64,000 nt of DNA from assembly GCA_019115145.1 (NCBI GenBank), contig DXED01000022.1, positions 1 to 64,000 on the forward strand, given 5' to 3'. The stretch comes from Claveliimonas intestinigallinarum (GTDB taxonomy: Bacteria > Bacillota > Clostridia > Lachnospirales > Lachnospiraceae). Below, piece after piece: positions 26,173 to 35,764 of the stretch. The notes beneath the pieces were generated by a model, which was not told the DNA's origin, searched no databases, and saw only the letters and a program-made list of their open reading frames with translations. Each line of letters starts with the position of its first letter. The stretch's first letter is position 1. A program made the translations under genes and the position numbers.

Positions 26173-27348
26173 ATGTTTTTCAGAGAGCGGTGCAGCCTTT
26201 GCGGGGGAAAGCTGGACAGCAACAACATATGCACAGAGTGCGGGCTGGACAACAATAAATCAGAGAAGCACTATCATGTCAATCAGAGCAGCTGCGACGG
26301 ACAGCCGCTGACCCATGTGCATACCAAGTCGGAGTACTACAGCGGAAGCGCGGATCGGGACACCCGGAGAAAGTCCGGGGTCGGAACGGGGGGCGCCGGC
26401 AGGGCCGCGTCAGAGGCAGAGCGGACACAGAGCGGGACGGGACGCTCCCAGGCCGGACGGACACAGTCCCGTGGCGGCGCGCAGAGAACCTGGGGAACCA
26501 GGGGGAGGAGCGGATATTACAATACCTACACTGCGCAGGAAGGGCGGGCCAGGAGGGCCAGAGGAAAGAAAATAGCCATTGTCATTATCATCCTTGTAGT
26601 GCTGATCGCCGTGGTACCTCCTCTTCTGGGAGAGTACATAAGTCAGAAAGAATATGAGAGCAATTCCTATTCATCCTACGATTATAGCTACAGTGATGAC
26701 TATGAGTACGATCCCTACGCCTATGTGACCAGGGAGATCCCGGCAGAGGGGGAGAGCTATTCCCAGCAGTTCTCCCAGGGCGACTACGTGGTGGGCGTGC
26801 ATATACCGGAGGGAACCTATGTGGCGGATAGCTCCGGTGAGGACTACATCTCCCTGTCTGTCGATGACAGCGAGAACGGGATTTATCTCTATGAGTCCCT
26901 GGATGCGGATACAACGCAGGTTGACGACATCCGCCTCTACACAGGCGCGGTGGTCACTGTATCGGGAGACGGCTATCTGACTCTGTCGGCGGACAATGCC
27001 CAGACAGGCCAGATGGGCGGCCAGGCCAATCCTCTGACAGAGAGCGTGTCTATCAGAGGCGGGCAGACGGTGACAGCGGGAGATGATTTCCCGGCAGGTG
27101 TGTATGACATCAGAGCGGCCTCCGGCTATGGCTCTCCGGAGATCACGGTCTACGATGAGGATGGAAATGAGCTTCAGACGCTGTACATCTGGATCTCAGA
27201 CTCCTCTGTGACAGAGAGCTCCTACCTGAACGCGGTGCTGCCGGAGGGAACTGTGATCGTCAATGCGGACGAGGATCTGGATCTGGAGCTGACGCCCAGC
27301 CAGACTATTGGGTCAGAGGATTATATGAGCTACTATCAATACGATTGA
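26173..27348 (+). CDS. Zinc-ribbon membrane protein with duplicated extracellular beta domain
   Basis: A 391-residue protein not matched to a named family. In order: an N-terminal zinc ribbon (CSLCGG...CTEC, residues about 7-24); a long Gly/Arg/Ser/Gln-rich low-complexity linker (about 50-135); one transmembrane helix (AIVIIILVVLIAVVPPLL); an acidic Tyr/Ser-rich stalk (YSSYDYSYSDDYEYDPY); then two similar beta-rich domains, each with a Gxxx(I/F)P(E/A)G(T/V)Y core (VHIPEGTYV and DFPAGVYDI). AAGGAGG is 8 bases before the ATG at 26173; an upstream TTG at 26140 lacks this. The ribbon would be cytoplasmic and the repeats outside, a topology seen in zinc-ribbon-anchored envelope proteins. Function unknown. 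Confidence 0.82.
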   Translation: MFFRERCSLCGGKLDSNNICTECGLDNNKSEKHYHVNQSSCDGQPLTHVHTKSEYYSGSADRDTRRKSGVGTGGAGRAASEAERTQSGTGRSQAGRTQSRGGAQRTWGTRGRSGYYNTYTAQEGRARRARGKKIAIVIIILVVLIAVVPPLLGEYISQKEYESNSYSSYDYSYSDDYEYDPYAYVTREIPAEGESYSQQFSQGDYVVGVHIPEGTYVADSSGEDYISLSVDDSENGIYLYESLDADTTQVDDIRLYTGAVVTVSGDGYLTLSADNAQTGQMGGQANPLTESVSIRGGQTVTAGDDFPAGVYDIRAASGYGSPEITVYDEDGNELQTLYIWISDSSVTESSYLNAVLPEGTVIVNADEDLDLELTPSQTIGSEDYMSYYQYD

Positions 27349-27404
27349 TGAGCCTCATGACAGAGAAAAAGAACACACAGACAGAATAGGCAGCTTGCTT
27401 TTAC

Positions 27405-27453
27405 AGAAGGCGCTGTGCCGGCGGTATATCCACAGGGCGCGGCGGCCTTCTTT
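27405..27453 (+). terminator. Weak bipartite terminator
   Basis: AGAAGGC (27405-27411) pairs with GCCTTCT (27445-27451), and an inner CTGTG (27413-27417) pairs with CACAG (27431-27435); three T's follow. Imperfect, so read-through into the transporter gene is possible. Confidence 0.45.
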
Positions 27454-27505
27454 GTCTGCGGGATAAAAAGGCGGCAGGCGCCTGGGAATGAGAAGGAGAA
27501 AGATT

Positions 27506-28849
27506 ATGGCAAATGCAAACGGAACACAGAAGAGAGACTGGTGGAACTCCAGGACCGGGTTTATCCTGGCCTGTGTAGGCTCCGCGGTGGGAATGGGAAA
27601 TATCTGGCTTTTTCCGTACAGGATGGCAGCCTACGGAGGCTCCTTTCTGGTCGTGTATCTGATCTTTGACGTGCTGCTGGGATTTTCCGGCGTGGTCGGG
27701 GAGATGAGCTTTGGACGCGCCGTGCGCTCCGGCCCTGTGGAGGCCTTCGGGACGGCCTGCGCGTCAAGGGGAGAGAGCAGGAGAAATATCGGGCGGGCCA
27801 TCGGCGCCATCCCCATGCTGGGGGCGTTGGCTCTGGCCATCGGCTACTCCGTGGTGGTGGGCTGGATCGTCAGGTATATGATCGGAAGCGTTACCGGATC
27901 AGCCCTGGCCCATGAAAGTGTGGACGAATTCGGGGCTGCCTTCGGGCAGATGGCCAGGGCCTTTGGAAACAACCCGTGGCTGATCGTTGTCCTGGCAGTT
28001 ACATTTGTCATCATGGCGGCGGGCATCAGCAGCGGCATTGAGAAGGCGAACAAGATCATGATCCCTGTTTTTTACGTGCTCTTTATCGGCCTGGCAGTCT
28101 ACGTAGCCCTGCAGCCCGGCGCGGCGGACGGCTACAGATGGATGTTCACCATCCGGCCGGAGGCCTTTAAGGATCCCATGCTGTATGTGTTTGCCCTGGG
28201 GCAGTCCTTCTTCTCCCTGTCTCTGGCTGGAAACGGGACGATCATTTACGGCTCCTATCTGTCGGACAAGGAGGACACGGTGAGCTCTGCCATCACAGTG
28301 GCCATCTGCGACACCTGCGCGGCCATGCTGGCGGCTCTGGTCATCATCCCGGCCATGGCCACCACAGGGGCGGTGCTCTCCGAGAGCGGGCCGGGGCTCA
28401 TGTTTATCTCCCTCCCCCATCTGTTCTCCACCATGCCGGGCGGGCAGATCGTCATGTTCATCTTTTTCCTGGCAGCCCTCTTTGCCGGGCTGACCTCCCT
28501 TGTCAACCTCTATGAGGCCCCGGTGGCCACGCTCCAGGACAACCTGAGGTTTGGCCGGGCAAAGGCGGTCATTGCCATTGCGGTGGTGGGGGCGGTTGTC
28601 TCAGTGTGCATCCAGGGGATCGTCTCCCAGTGGATGGACTTCGTCTCCATTTATATCTGCCCTCTCGGAGCAGGACTTGCGGGCATTATGTTCGCCTGGG
28701 TCTGGGGAAGAAAAGCGGTGGAGGATGCGGTGTCCACGGGCCGCAAGCGGCCCATCGGCAGGTGGTATTACCCCCTCTATAAATACGTGTTCTGCATCCT
28801 CACCATCGCGGTGTTTATCCTGGGGGCAGTCAACGGAGGGATAGGCTAA
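27506..28849 (+). CDS. Sodium-dependent neurotransmitter-type (NSS/SNF) transporter
   Basis: A 447-residue membrane protein of the neurotransmitter:sodium symporter family (LeuT fold). Helix 1 holds SAVGMGNIWLFPYRMAAYGG, the unwound substrate and Na+ segment, and about eleven helices follow. It imports amino acids or related amines with Na+. AAGGAG lies 7 bases before the ATG at 27506, whereas the in-frame ATG at 27488 lies upstream of that site. It stands alone between two terminators. Confidence 0.93.
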   Translation: MANANGTQKRDWWNSRTGFILACVGSAVGMGNIWLFPYRMAAYGGSFLVVYLIFDVLLGFSGVVGEMSFGRAVRSGPVEAFGTACASRGESRRNIGRAIGAIPMLGALALAIGYSVVVGWIVRYMIGSVTGSALAHESVDEFGAAFGQMARAFGNNPWLIVVLAVTFVIMAAGISSGIEKANKIMIPVFYVLFIGLAVYVALQPGAADGYRWMFTIRPEAFKDPMLYVFALGQSFFSLSLAGNGTIIYGSYLSDKEDTVSSAITVAICDTCAAMLAALVIIPAMATTGAVLSESGPGLMFISLPHLFSTMPGGQIVMFIFFLAALFAGLTSLVNLYEAPVATLQDNLRFGRAKAVIAIAVVGAVVSVCIQGIVSQWMDFVSIYICPLGAGLAGIMFAWVWGRKAVEDAVSTGRKRPIGRWYYPLYKYVFCILTIAVFILGAVNGGIG

Positions 28850-28873
28850 GGCCTAAGAAAAATCAGATTGTGC

Positions 28874-28926
28874 AACGGAAGAAGCCGTTCGGCGCGGACA
28901 CTGCGCCGGGCGGCTTCTTCCGTTTT
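28874..28926 (+). terminator. Rho-independent terminator after NSS gene
   Basis: An outer stem of 14 bases (28874-28887 with 28911-28924) encloses a second GC hairpin (28890-28895 with 28903-28908), followed by TTTT. It ends the transporter transcript; the next gene has its own TATAAT at 29003-29008. Confidence 0.82.
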
Positions 28927-29002
28927 CGCCGCCCTTTAAAAATCTATTCTAAAATTCTTATAAACTTCCTTTTTCGGATAGTACAATCCTCCTCTCCGGT
29001 GT

Positions 29003-29008
29003 TATAAT
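29003..29008 (+). promoter_or_regulatory. -10 box of the ABC exporter operon
   Basis: TATAAT at 29003-29008, 50 bases before the ATPase gene, with no convincing -35 box 17 bases upstream. Activation by a regulator encoded elsewhere is plausible. Confidence 0.45.
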
Positions 29009-29057
29009 AGCACTATATAAGCAGAGGTATACCGGCTCGTATTAGGAGGATACATAT

Positions 29058-29762
29058 ATGGCAGAATTCGTGTCTCTGAGGGATGTAAAGAAAATCTATC
29101 ACATGGGTGAGGTGGATATCGCGGCGGCCAACGGCATATCCTTTGACATAGAAAAAGGAGAGTTCGCCGTGGTGGTAGGGCCCAGCGGCGCCGGCAAGAC
29201 GACGGTCCTGAATATCCTGGGAGGTATGGACACGGCTACCAGCGGCGAGGTGTGGATCGACGGGCAGGATATCACGAAGTACAGGGGAAAGGCGCTGACC
29301 GCTTACCGCAGGGACGACATAGGCTTTGTCTTTCAGTTCTACAATCTGATCCCGAATCTGACGGCCCTTGAGAATGTGGAGCTGGCTCTTCAGATCTGCA
29401 AGGATCCGCTGGACGCCAGGGAAGTCATGGAGCATGTGGGACTCGGGGAGAGGCTGGATAACTTTCCGGCTCAGCTCTCTGGCGGCGAGCAGCAGAGAGT
29501 CTCCATCGCCAGGGCGCTGGCCAAAAATCCCAAGCTCCTCCTCTGCGATGAGCCCACGGGAGCTTTGGACTACAACACAGGGAAAGCCATCTTAAAGCTT
29601 TTGCAGGACACCTGCCGTCAGAGGGGGATGACAGTGATCCTGATTACCCACAATTCCGCCATCGCGCCGATGGCGGACCGGATTATAAGGATCAAGAACG
29701 GCAAGGCGGAGAGTATAGAGATCAACCCGCATCCGGTGCCGGTTGAGACGATAGAATGGTAG
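29058..29762 (+). CDS. ABC transporter ATPase, LolD/MacB-type
   Basis: A 234-residue ATPase with Walker A GPSGAGKT (about residues 41-48), signature LSGGEQQR, Walker B LLLCDEPTG and the switch His in ITHNS. This subfamily works with FtsX/MacB-type permeases as mechanotransmission rather than classical transport. It lies 7 bases before its permease and must be its partner. The ribosome site is TAGGAGG at the end of the leader. Confidence 0.95.
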   Translation: MAEFVSLRDVKKIYHMGEVDIAAANGISFDIEKGEFAVVVGPSGAGKTTVLNILGGMDTATSGEVWIDGQDITKYRGKALTAYRRDDIGFVFQFYNLIPNLTALENVELALQICKDPLDAREVMEHVGLGERLDNFPAQLSGGEQQRVSIARALAKNPKLLLCDEPTGALDYNTGKAILKLLQDTCRQRGMTVILITHNSAIAPMADRIIRIKNGKAESIEINPHPVPVETIEW

Positions 29763-29769
29763 GGGTTAT

Positions 29770-32700
29770 ATGAAGAAGAACATGTTGCGCAAGGATTTCT
29801 TTATGGAAATCCGAAAATCCTGGGGACGTTTTATCTCCATTTTTCTCATAGTGGCGCTGGGGGTCGCCTTCTATGCGGGCATCCGCTCCTCGGAGCCCTC
29901 CATGCGCATCTCCGGCGACGCCTATTTTGACAAGGAGCATCTCATGGACATCAAGGTCATGGGAACGCTGGGGCTGACGGAGGAGGATGTGGAGGCCATA
30001 GAGGATGTGGACGGCATTGAGCTGGCGGAGGGGAGCTACAGCGTGGACACCCTGTGCGATACGGGGGACACAGAGCAGGTGGTCCATGTCATGGCCATGC
30101 AGGAGCATTTCAATGATATTCAGGTGAGCGAGGGACGGCTCCCGGAGAAGGAAGGAGAGTGCCTCCTGGACGAGGAGTTTGCCCTCTCGTCAGGCTACGG
30201 GGTGGGAGATATCATTACTCTCTCCTCCGGAAGTGAGGATCCTCTGGAGGACAGCCTGACAACAGACACCTTTGAGATCGTGGGGATAGGGAACAGCCCC
30301 CTCTATATTTCCTTTGGGAGGGGCAGCAGCACCATCGGGAACGGTGAGGTCAGCGGCTTTATCGCTGTGGATCCTGACTCCTTCTGTATGGATGTCTTTT
30401 CTGAAATCTACGTGCGGGTGACAGACGCTGCCGGGGAGGTCGCCTTTACAGACGGCTATACCTCTCTGACAGACGCTGCTGTGGACGCCCTGGAAAAGAT
30501 AGAGGACGAGAGATGCCGGGCCCGCCGGCAGGAGATCGTGGACGAGGCGGAAGCGGAGCTTGGGGACGCCCAGGCCACAGTGGACGAGGAGAGCCAGACG
30601 CTGGCAGATGCCCGGACTGAGCTGGAGGAAGGGCGCAGCCAGGCAGCCCGGGAGCTTGCGGACGCCCGGAAGGCCCTGGAGGATGCCCAGGCCCAGATGG
30701 ACGCAGCCAGGCAGCAGATCGCCGACGGGGAGGCTCAGCTCTCCGCAGGCAAGGAGGAGCTGAACACTCAGCAGGCGGCGCTGGACAGCGGCAGGGCGCA
30801 GTACGAGAGCGGTATGGCCCAGCTGGAACAAAAGCAGGCGGACCTGGACGCGTCGGAGGTGCAGTACCTGGCCCAGTATGCCCAGCAGATGCCCCTCATA
30901 GAGCAGGGGAAACAGGAGATCGCGGCGGGGAAGGAAACGCTGACAACGTCCATCTCTGAAATGGAGACGCTGGCAGGTAATCTTTCCTCTCTTAGGGAGG
31001 AGCTTGCGGAAATAAACAGTGCTCTGGATGAGGGCAATGAAAAGTATAAGGAATACAGTGCTATCTCAGATAGTGAGAAAACGGAGGAACAGAAACAGTT
31101 TTTGGCGTACTGGCCCGGTAAAGCGGAGAGTCTGCAAGCTCAGCAGACTGAGAAGACGCAGAGCCTTACATATGCCGAGACTATGGAAAAACAGGCTCTT
31201 GCCGCCCTCGCGGAATTGGGCGAGGATTATTCCTACGAGAGCGCGGAGGAGGCAGTGGCCGGACTGCAGGGGAAAATGCAGGAGCTCCTCTCCAGGGAGC
31301 AGACCCTCCTTGCCGGAGAACAGGCTCTGAACGATGCCGGGCAGCAGATCGCGGACGGGAAGGCCCAGCTTGCGGCCGGCCGGCAGACACTGGAGACGTC
31401 CAAACAGCAGATCGACGCGGGACAGGCTCAGATTGACGACGCATGGGCGCTCATAAGCAGCCAGGAGAGTGAGCTTGCCAGCGGCAAGGCAAAGCTGGCC
31501 GCGGGTGAGCAGGAGATCCAGGATGGCTGGTCTGATTACGAAAAGGGAGCTGCCCAGGCAGCCCAGGAGATCGCGGACGGGGAGGCCCGGATTGCCGACG
31601 GAGAGCGGCAGCTAGAGGAGGCGAAGCAGGAGATCGCGGACGCCCAGGCCGAGATCGACAAGATTGAAAATCCAAAGTGGTACATACAGGACCGCAGCAG
31701 CGCTCTCTCCGAGTACGACGGGTACGGGGATAACGCGGACCGGATGCGGGCCATCGGCCAGGTGTTCCCGGCTGTGTTCTTCCTTGTGGCGGCCCTCATC
31801 AGCCTGACAGCCATGACCAGGATGGTGGAGGAGCAGCGGATACAGATCGGCACTCTGAAGGCCCTCGGATACAGCAAGTTCTCCATTGCCGGGAAATACG
31901 TAGCCTACGCTCTGACAGCCACTCTGGGTGGAAGCGTCCTTGGCGTCCTGTTCGGGGAGAAGGTGTTCCCCTGGATCATCATTTACGCCTACAAGATCAT
32001 GTACCAGCATATACCGGATATCCTTGTGCCCTATCACCTGAGCTATGCCGTGCAGGCCACGCTGATCGCTGTGCTGTGCACTCTGGCAGCCACCATTTTC
32101 TCGTGCTACCGGGAGCTGGCCTCCGTGCCGGCCCAGCTCATGAGACCCCCTGCGCCGAAGCAGGGGCAGCGCATCCTTCTGGAGCGGGTGAAGATCATCT
32201 GGAAGCATCTGAACTTCTCATGGAAATCTTCCATCCGGAACCTGGTGCGGTACAAGAAGCGATTTTTTATGACCGTGTTCGGCATCGGGGGCTGTATGGC
32301 CCTGATGGTGGTGGGCTTCGGGCTGAAGGACTGTATCTTTGTCATTCCGGAGCTTCAGTACAGCAGCATCCAGACCTATGACGCGGCAGTGTACTTTGAT
32401 GCGGGGCTTTCCCCTGAAGACAAGGAGGAGATTGCGGACAGCGTCCGGGATGAGTCGGCTGTCAGCGATGAGCTGATGGTGCGCATGCAGAATCTGGAGG
32501 TGACGGCAGGGGATGAGACGGAGGAAGTGTATCTGACTGTGCCGGAAAGCCTGGATGATGTAGGGAACTTCCTGGATTTCCACAGCAGGACAAAGCCGGA
32601 CGTCTACTCTCTTCAGGAGGATGAGGCCATACTGACAGAGAAGGCGGCGGATGTGCTCGGCGTGGAGCCGGGGGATACGGTGACGCTGGAGGACGACGAC

Positions 32701-33354
32701 ATGGGCGAGAAGGAAGTGACCATTGGGGCTATCTGCGAGAACTATATGGGGCATTATCTCTACCTCTCCCCGGACTACTATGAAGAGCTGTTCGGGAAAC
32801 AGGCTCAGTACAACGGCGTCCTGATTAAAGTGAAGGAGGGGCAGGAGGATCAGATCGAGAAGGTGGGAAGCAGCCTTCTGGAAAACAGCAATGTACTGAA
32901 TGTCAGCTACACCTCCAGCATAGAGGACCAGCTTGACGACATGCTGCGAAGCCTGAACCTGGTCATCGTGGTGCTGATCATCTCGGCAGGCATGCTGGCC
33001 TTCATTGTCCTCTACAACCTGAACACCATCAACATCACAGAGAGAAAACGGGAGCTGGCCACCATCAAGGTGCTTGGCTTTTATGACACAGAGGTGGCGG
33101 CCTATGTATATAGGGAAAATGTGCTGCTCACCCTCATAGGAGCGGTGGCGGGCATGATCCTTGGCTGGGTGCTGCTCCAGTTTGTCATCGTCACCGTGGA
33201 GGTGGATGACGTCATGTTTGGCAGGGTGATTGATTTTACAAGCTATCTGTACAGCTTCCTGTTCACGCTCGGGTTCTCCATGTTCGTCAACTGGGTGATG
33301 TACTTCAAGCTGAAGAAGATCGACATGGTGGAGTCTTTGAAGAGCGTAGAGTAG
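29770..33354 (+). CDS. Giant FtsX-type ABC permease with long extracellular coiled coil
   Basis: A 1194-residue permease, far longer than the usual 400-800. Order: a first membrane helix (about 18-37), an extracellular domain (about 50-235), a coiled coil of about 400 residues (237-633) built of Gln/Ala/Leu/Asp/Glu heptads with repeated I(A/D)DGEAQL-like units, an FtsX membrane domain (about 658-790), a second extracellular domain (about 880-1050) and a final FtsX domain (1062-1190). The two FtsX halves share GTLKALGYSKF and ATIKVLGFYDTE. The coil should stand well outside the membrane and could contact the wall or another cell-surface protein. The substrate is unknown; cell-wall or lipoprotein control is inferred from other FtsX systems. 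Confidence 0.9.
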   Translation: MKKNMLRKDFFMEIRKSWGRFISIFLIVALGVAFYAGIRSSEPSMRISGDAYFDKEHLMDIKVMGTLGLTEEDVEAIEDVDGIELAEGSYSVDTLCDTGDTEQVVHVMAMQEHFNDIQVSEGRLPEKEGECLLDEEFALSSGYGVGDIITLSSGSEDPLEDSLTTDTFEIVGIGNSPLYISFGRGSSTIGNGEVSGFIAVDPDSFCMDVFSEIYVRVTDAAGEVAFTDGYTSLTDAAVDALEKIEDERCRARRQEIVDEAEAELGDAQATVDEESQTLADARTELEEGRSQAARELADARKALEDAQAQMDAARQQIADGEAQLSAGKEELNTQQAALDSGRAQYESGMAQLEQKQADLDASEVQYLAQYAQQMPLIEQGKQEIAAGKETLTTSISEMETLAGNLSSLREELAEINSALDEGNEKYKEYSAISDSEKTEEQKQFLAYWPGKAESLQAQQTEKTQSLTYAETMEKQALAALAELGEDYSYESAEEAVAGLQGKMQELLSREQTLLAGEQALNDAGQQIADGKAQLAAGRQTLETSKQQIDAGQAQIDDAWALISSQESELASGKAKLAAGEQEIQDGWSDYEKGAAQAAQEIADGEARIADGERQLEEAKQEIADAQAEIDKIENPKWYIQDRSSALSEYDGYGDNADRMRAIGQVFPAVFFLVAALISLTAMTRMVEEQRIQIGTLKALGYSKFSIAGKYVAYALTATLGGSVLGVLFGEKVFPWIIIYAYKIMYQHIPDILVPYHLSYAVQATLIAVLCTLAATIFSCYRELASVPAQLMRPPAPKQGQRILLERVKIIWKHLNFSWKSSIRNLVRYKKRFFMTVFGIGGCMALMVVGFGLKDCIFVIPELQYSSIQTYDAAVYFDAGLSPEDKEEIADSVRDESAVSDELMVRMQNLEVTAGDETEEVYLTVPESLDDVGNFLDFHSRTKPDVYSLQEDEAILTEKAADVLGVEPGDTVTLEDDDMGEKEVTIGAICENYMGHYLYLSPDYYEELFGKQAQYNGVLIKVKEGQEDQIEKVGSSLLENSNVLNVSYTSSIEDQLDDMLRSLNLVIVVLIISAGMLAFIVLYNLNTINITERKRELATIKVLGFYDTEVAAYVYRENVLLTLIGAVAGMILGWVLLQFVIVTVEVDDVMFGRVIDFTSYLYSFLFTLGFSMFVNWVMYFKLKKIDMVESLKSVE

Positions 33355-33405
33355 AGTAGTGAGAAGGACAGAATTTATAGAAAGTTTATAAATTTAACAA
33401 AGTTA

Positions 33406-33432
33406 TTAGCACTCATTTTTGATGAGTGCTAA
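33406..33432 (+). promoter_or_regulatory. CIRCE element (HrcA operator) of htpG
   Basis: TTAGCACTC (33406-33414), a 9-base spacer and GAGTGCTAA (33424-33432) match the CIRCE consensus perfectly. It lies just upstream of the -35 box at 33440. HrcA should repress htpG when free HrcA is available, with release on heat shock. Confidence 0.97.
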
Positions 33433-33439
33433 TTTTTTA

Positions 33440-33468
33440 TTGACATTTGCGATTTCGGGTATTATCAT
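33440..33468 (+). promoter_or_regulatory. htpG promoter
   Basis: TTGACA (33440-33445), a 17-base spacer and TATCAT (33463-33468), a good vegetative promoter 65 bases before the start codon. The CIRCE element ends 7 bases upstream of it. Confidence 0.75.
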
Positions 33469-33532
33469 AACATGCAGAGGGTGCGGATTTTTGTTCCGCG
33501 CAAAACAGATTGGAATTTAAGGAGTGATATAA

Positions 33533-35593
33533 ATGGAAGCAAAAAAAGGCAGTCTGTCTATCAGCAGTGAAAACATATTTCCTATTATCAAGAAATGGGT
33601 CTACTCAGACCACGATATCTTTGTCCGTGAGATGATCTCCAACGGATGTGATGCCATCACCAAGCTGAAAAAGCTGGATATGATGGGAGAGTATCAGCTT
33701 CCGGACGGCTATAAGCCCCAGATCCATGTGGTTGTAAATCCTGAGGAGAAGACGCTGAAATTTATCGACAACGGCGTGGGTATGACAGCCGGCGAGGTGG
33801 AGGAGTACATCACCCAGATCGCTTTCTCCGGCGCCACAGAGTTCCTGGAGAAATATAAGGACAAGACAACAGAGGATGACATGATCGGCCACTTCGGACT
33901 TGGATTTTACTCCGCCTTCATGGTGGCTGACGAGGTTCACATCGATACACTTTCCTACCAGGAGGGAGCCACTCCGGTACACTGGACAAGCGATGGCGGC
34001 ACAGAGTACGAGATGTCTGACGGCGACCGTCAGCAGGTGGGAACAGAGATCACACTCTTCTTAAATGAGGACAGCCTGCAGTTTGCCAACGAGTACAAGG
34101 TGCGTGAGGTGCTGGAGAAATACTGCTCCTTCATGCCGGTTGAGATCTTCCTGGAGAAGGCAAACGCGGAACAGGAGTACGAGACCATCGATGAGGCGGA
34201 TCTTAAGGATGACGATGTGATCGTAGAGCGCATCCACGAGGACGCCAAGATGGAGGAGAAGGAAAATGAGAACGGTGAGAAAGAGATGGTTGAGGTCTCC
34301 CCGGCCAAAGATAAGGTTAAGATCAATAAGCGTCCCGTTCCAATCAACGACACCCAGCCTCTGTGGACAAAGCATCCAAATGAGTGCACAAAGGAAGACT
34401 ATATAGAATTTTACCGGAAGGTATTCCTGGACTACAAGGAGCCTCTGTTCTGGATCCACCTGAACATGGACTACCCATTTAACCTGAAGGGTATCCTGTA
34501 TTTCCCGAAGATCAACACAGAGTACGACTCCATCGAGGGAACCATCAAGCTGTACAACAACCAGGTGTTCATCGCGGACAATATCAAGGAGGTCATCCCG
34601 GAGTTCCTGATGGTGTTGAAGGGCGTCATCGACTGTCCGGATCTGCCGCTGAACGTATCGAGAAGCGCGCTCCAGAACGATGGATTTGTAAACAAGATCG
34701 CGGACTACATCTCCAAGAAGGTTGCCGACAAGCTAAGCGGCATGTGCAAGACCGACAAGGAGAACTACGAGAAATACTGGGATGACATCAGCCCCTTCAT
34801 CAAGTTCGGCTGCCTGAAGGACGAGAAATTCTGCGACAAGATGATGGACTACATCCTCTTTAAGAACTTGGATCACAAGTACCTGACGCTGAAAGAGTGT
34901 GTGGAGGAGAACGGCGGAAAGCTGATCGATCCCAAGGCGGAAAAAGAGGAGCCAAAGGAGGGCGAGGAGAAGAAGGAAGAGCCCAAGACCACCATTTACT
35001 ATGTGTCTGACGAGCAGCAGCAGAGCCAGTACATCAACATGTTCAAAAATCAGGGACAGGATGCGGTGATCTTAAACCACAACATTGACTCACCCTTCAT
35101 CACACAGCTTGAGCAGAGAAATCCGAACCTTCAGTTCCAGCGCATTGACGCGGACATCACGGACAGCGCCAAGGAGGAAGTGAAGGAGGAGGAGAAGGAG
35201 GCCTTCCAGAAGACCACAGACTCCCTTGTGGAGACCTTCCGCAAGGTTATGGAAAATGACAAGCTGAACGTGAAGGTGGAGAAGCTCAAAGACGACAAGG
35301 TGGCTTCCATGATCACTCTGTCCGAGCAGAGCCGCCGCATGCAGGAGATGATGAAGATGTACGGCATGTCGGGCATGGATCCGGCTATGTTTGGCAGTGA
35401 GGTCACACTGACTCTGAACGCCAACCATCCCCTTGTGCAGTTTGTGGCAGAGCACGGGGACAATGAGAACACGCCTGTCATCTGCAAGCAGCTCTACGAC
35501 ATGGCCATGCTGGCCCACAAGCCGCTGACACCGGAGGAGATGACCGCCTTCGTGCAGAGGAGCAACGACATCATGATGCTGCTGACAAAGTAG
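33533..35593 (+). CDS. htpG: Hsp90-family chaperone HtpG
   Basis: A 686-residue bacterial Hsp90. The GHKL ATPase domain shows ISNGCDAITKL (Mg2+-binding Asn), DNGVGM and GHFGLGFYSAFMVAD. A charged linker lies around residues 240-262 (MEEKENENGEKEMVEV) and a second charged insert near 465-490 (KAEKEEPKEGEEKKEEPK). The C-terminal dimer domain ends NDIMMLLTK. It refolds stressed proteins in the cytoplasm. A clear ribosome site (AAGGAG) is 10-12 bases upstream. It has a perfect CIRCE and its own terminator, so it is a single-gene unit. Confidence 0.97.
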   Translation: MEAKKGSLSISSENIFPIIKKWVYSDHDIFVREMISNGCDAITKLKKLDMMGEYQLPDGYKPQIHVVVNPEEKTLKFIDNGVGMTAGEVEEYITQIAFSGATEFLEKYKDKTTEDDMIGHFGLGFYSAFMVADEVHIDTLSYQEGATPVHWTSDGGTEYEMSDGDRQQVGTEITLFLNEDSLQFANEYKVREVLEKYCSFMPVEIFLEKANAEQEYETIDEADLKDDDVIVERIHEDAKMEEKENENGEKEMVEVSPAKDKVKINKRPVPINDTQPLWTKHPNECTKEDYIEFYRKVFLDYKEPLFWIHLNMDYPFNLKGILYFPKINTEYDSIEGTIKLYNNQVFIADNIKEVIPEFLMVLKGVIDCPDLPLNVSRSALQNDGFVNKIADYISKKVADKLSGMCKTDKENYEKYWDDISPFIKFGCLKDEKFCDKMMDYILFKNLDHKYLTLKECVEENGGKLIDPKAEKEEPKEGEEKKEEPKTTIYYVSDEQQQSQYINMFKNQGQDAVILNHNIDSPFITQLEQRNPNLQFQRIDADITDSAKEEVKEEEKEAFQKTTDSLVETFRKVMENDKLNVKVEKLKDDKVASMITLSEQSRRMQEMMKMYGMSGMDPAMFGSEVTLTLNANHPLVQFVAEHGDNENTPVICKQLYDMAMLAHKPLTPEEMTAFVQRSNDIMMLLTK

Positions 35594-35681
35594 GATGCTG
35601 ACAAAGCAGGCCAAAAGGGCATATGAAAAAGTATAGAAAATAAGTATAATAAGCTATTGTATTTAAGTATTTGCGGTTTTT

Positions 35682-35723
35682 GTATCAGGGAATTATAATG
35701 AAATATAGTTCCCTGATACTTTT
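35682..35723 (+). terminator. Terminator between htpG and reductase
   Basis: GTATCAGGGAA (35682-35692) pairs with TTCCCTGATAC (35709-35719), with a 16-base loop and a T-run to 35723. It ends the htpG message. Confidence 0.8.
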
Positions 35724-35764
35724 ATATAGGATGACTGAAATGAAGAGAAGGAGAGTGAACAAGG

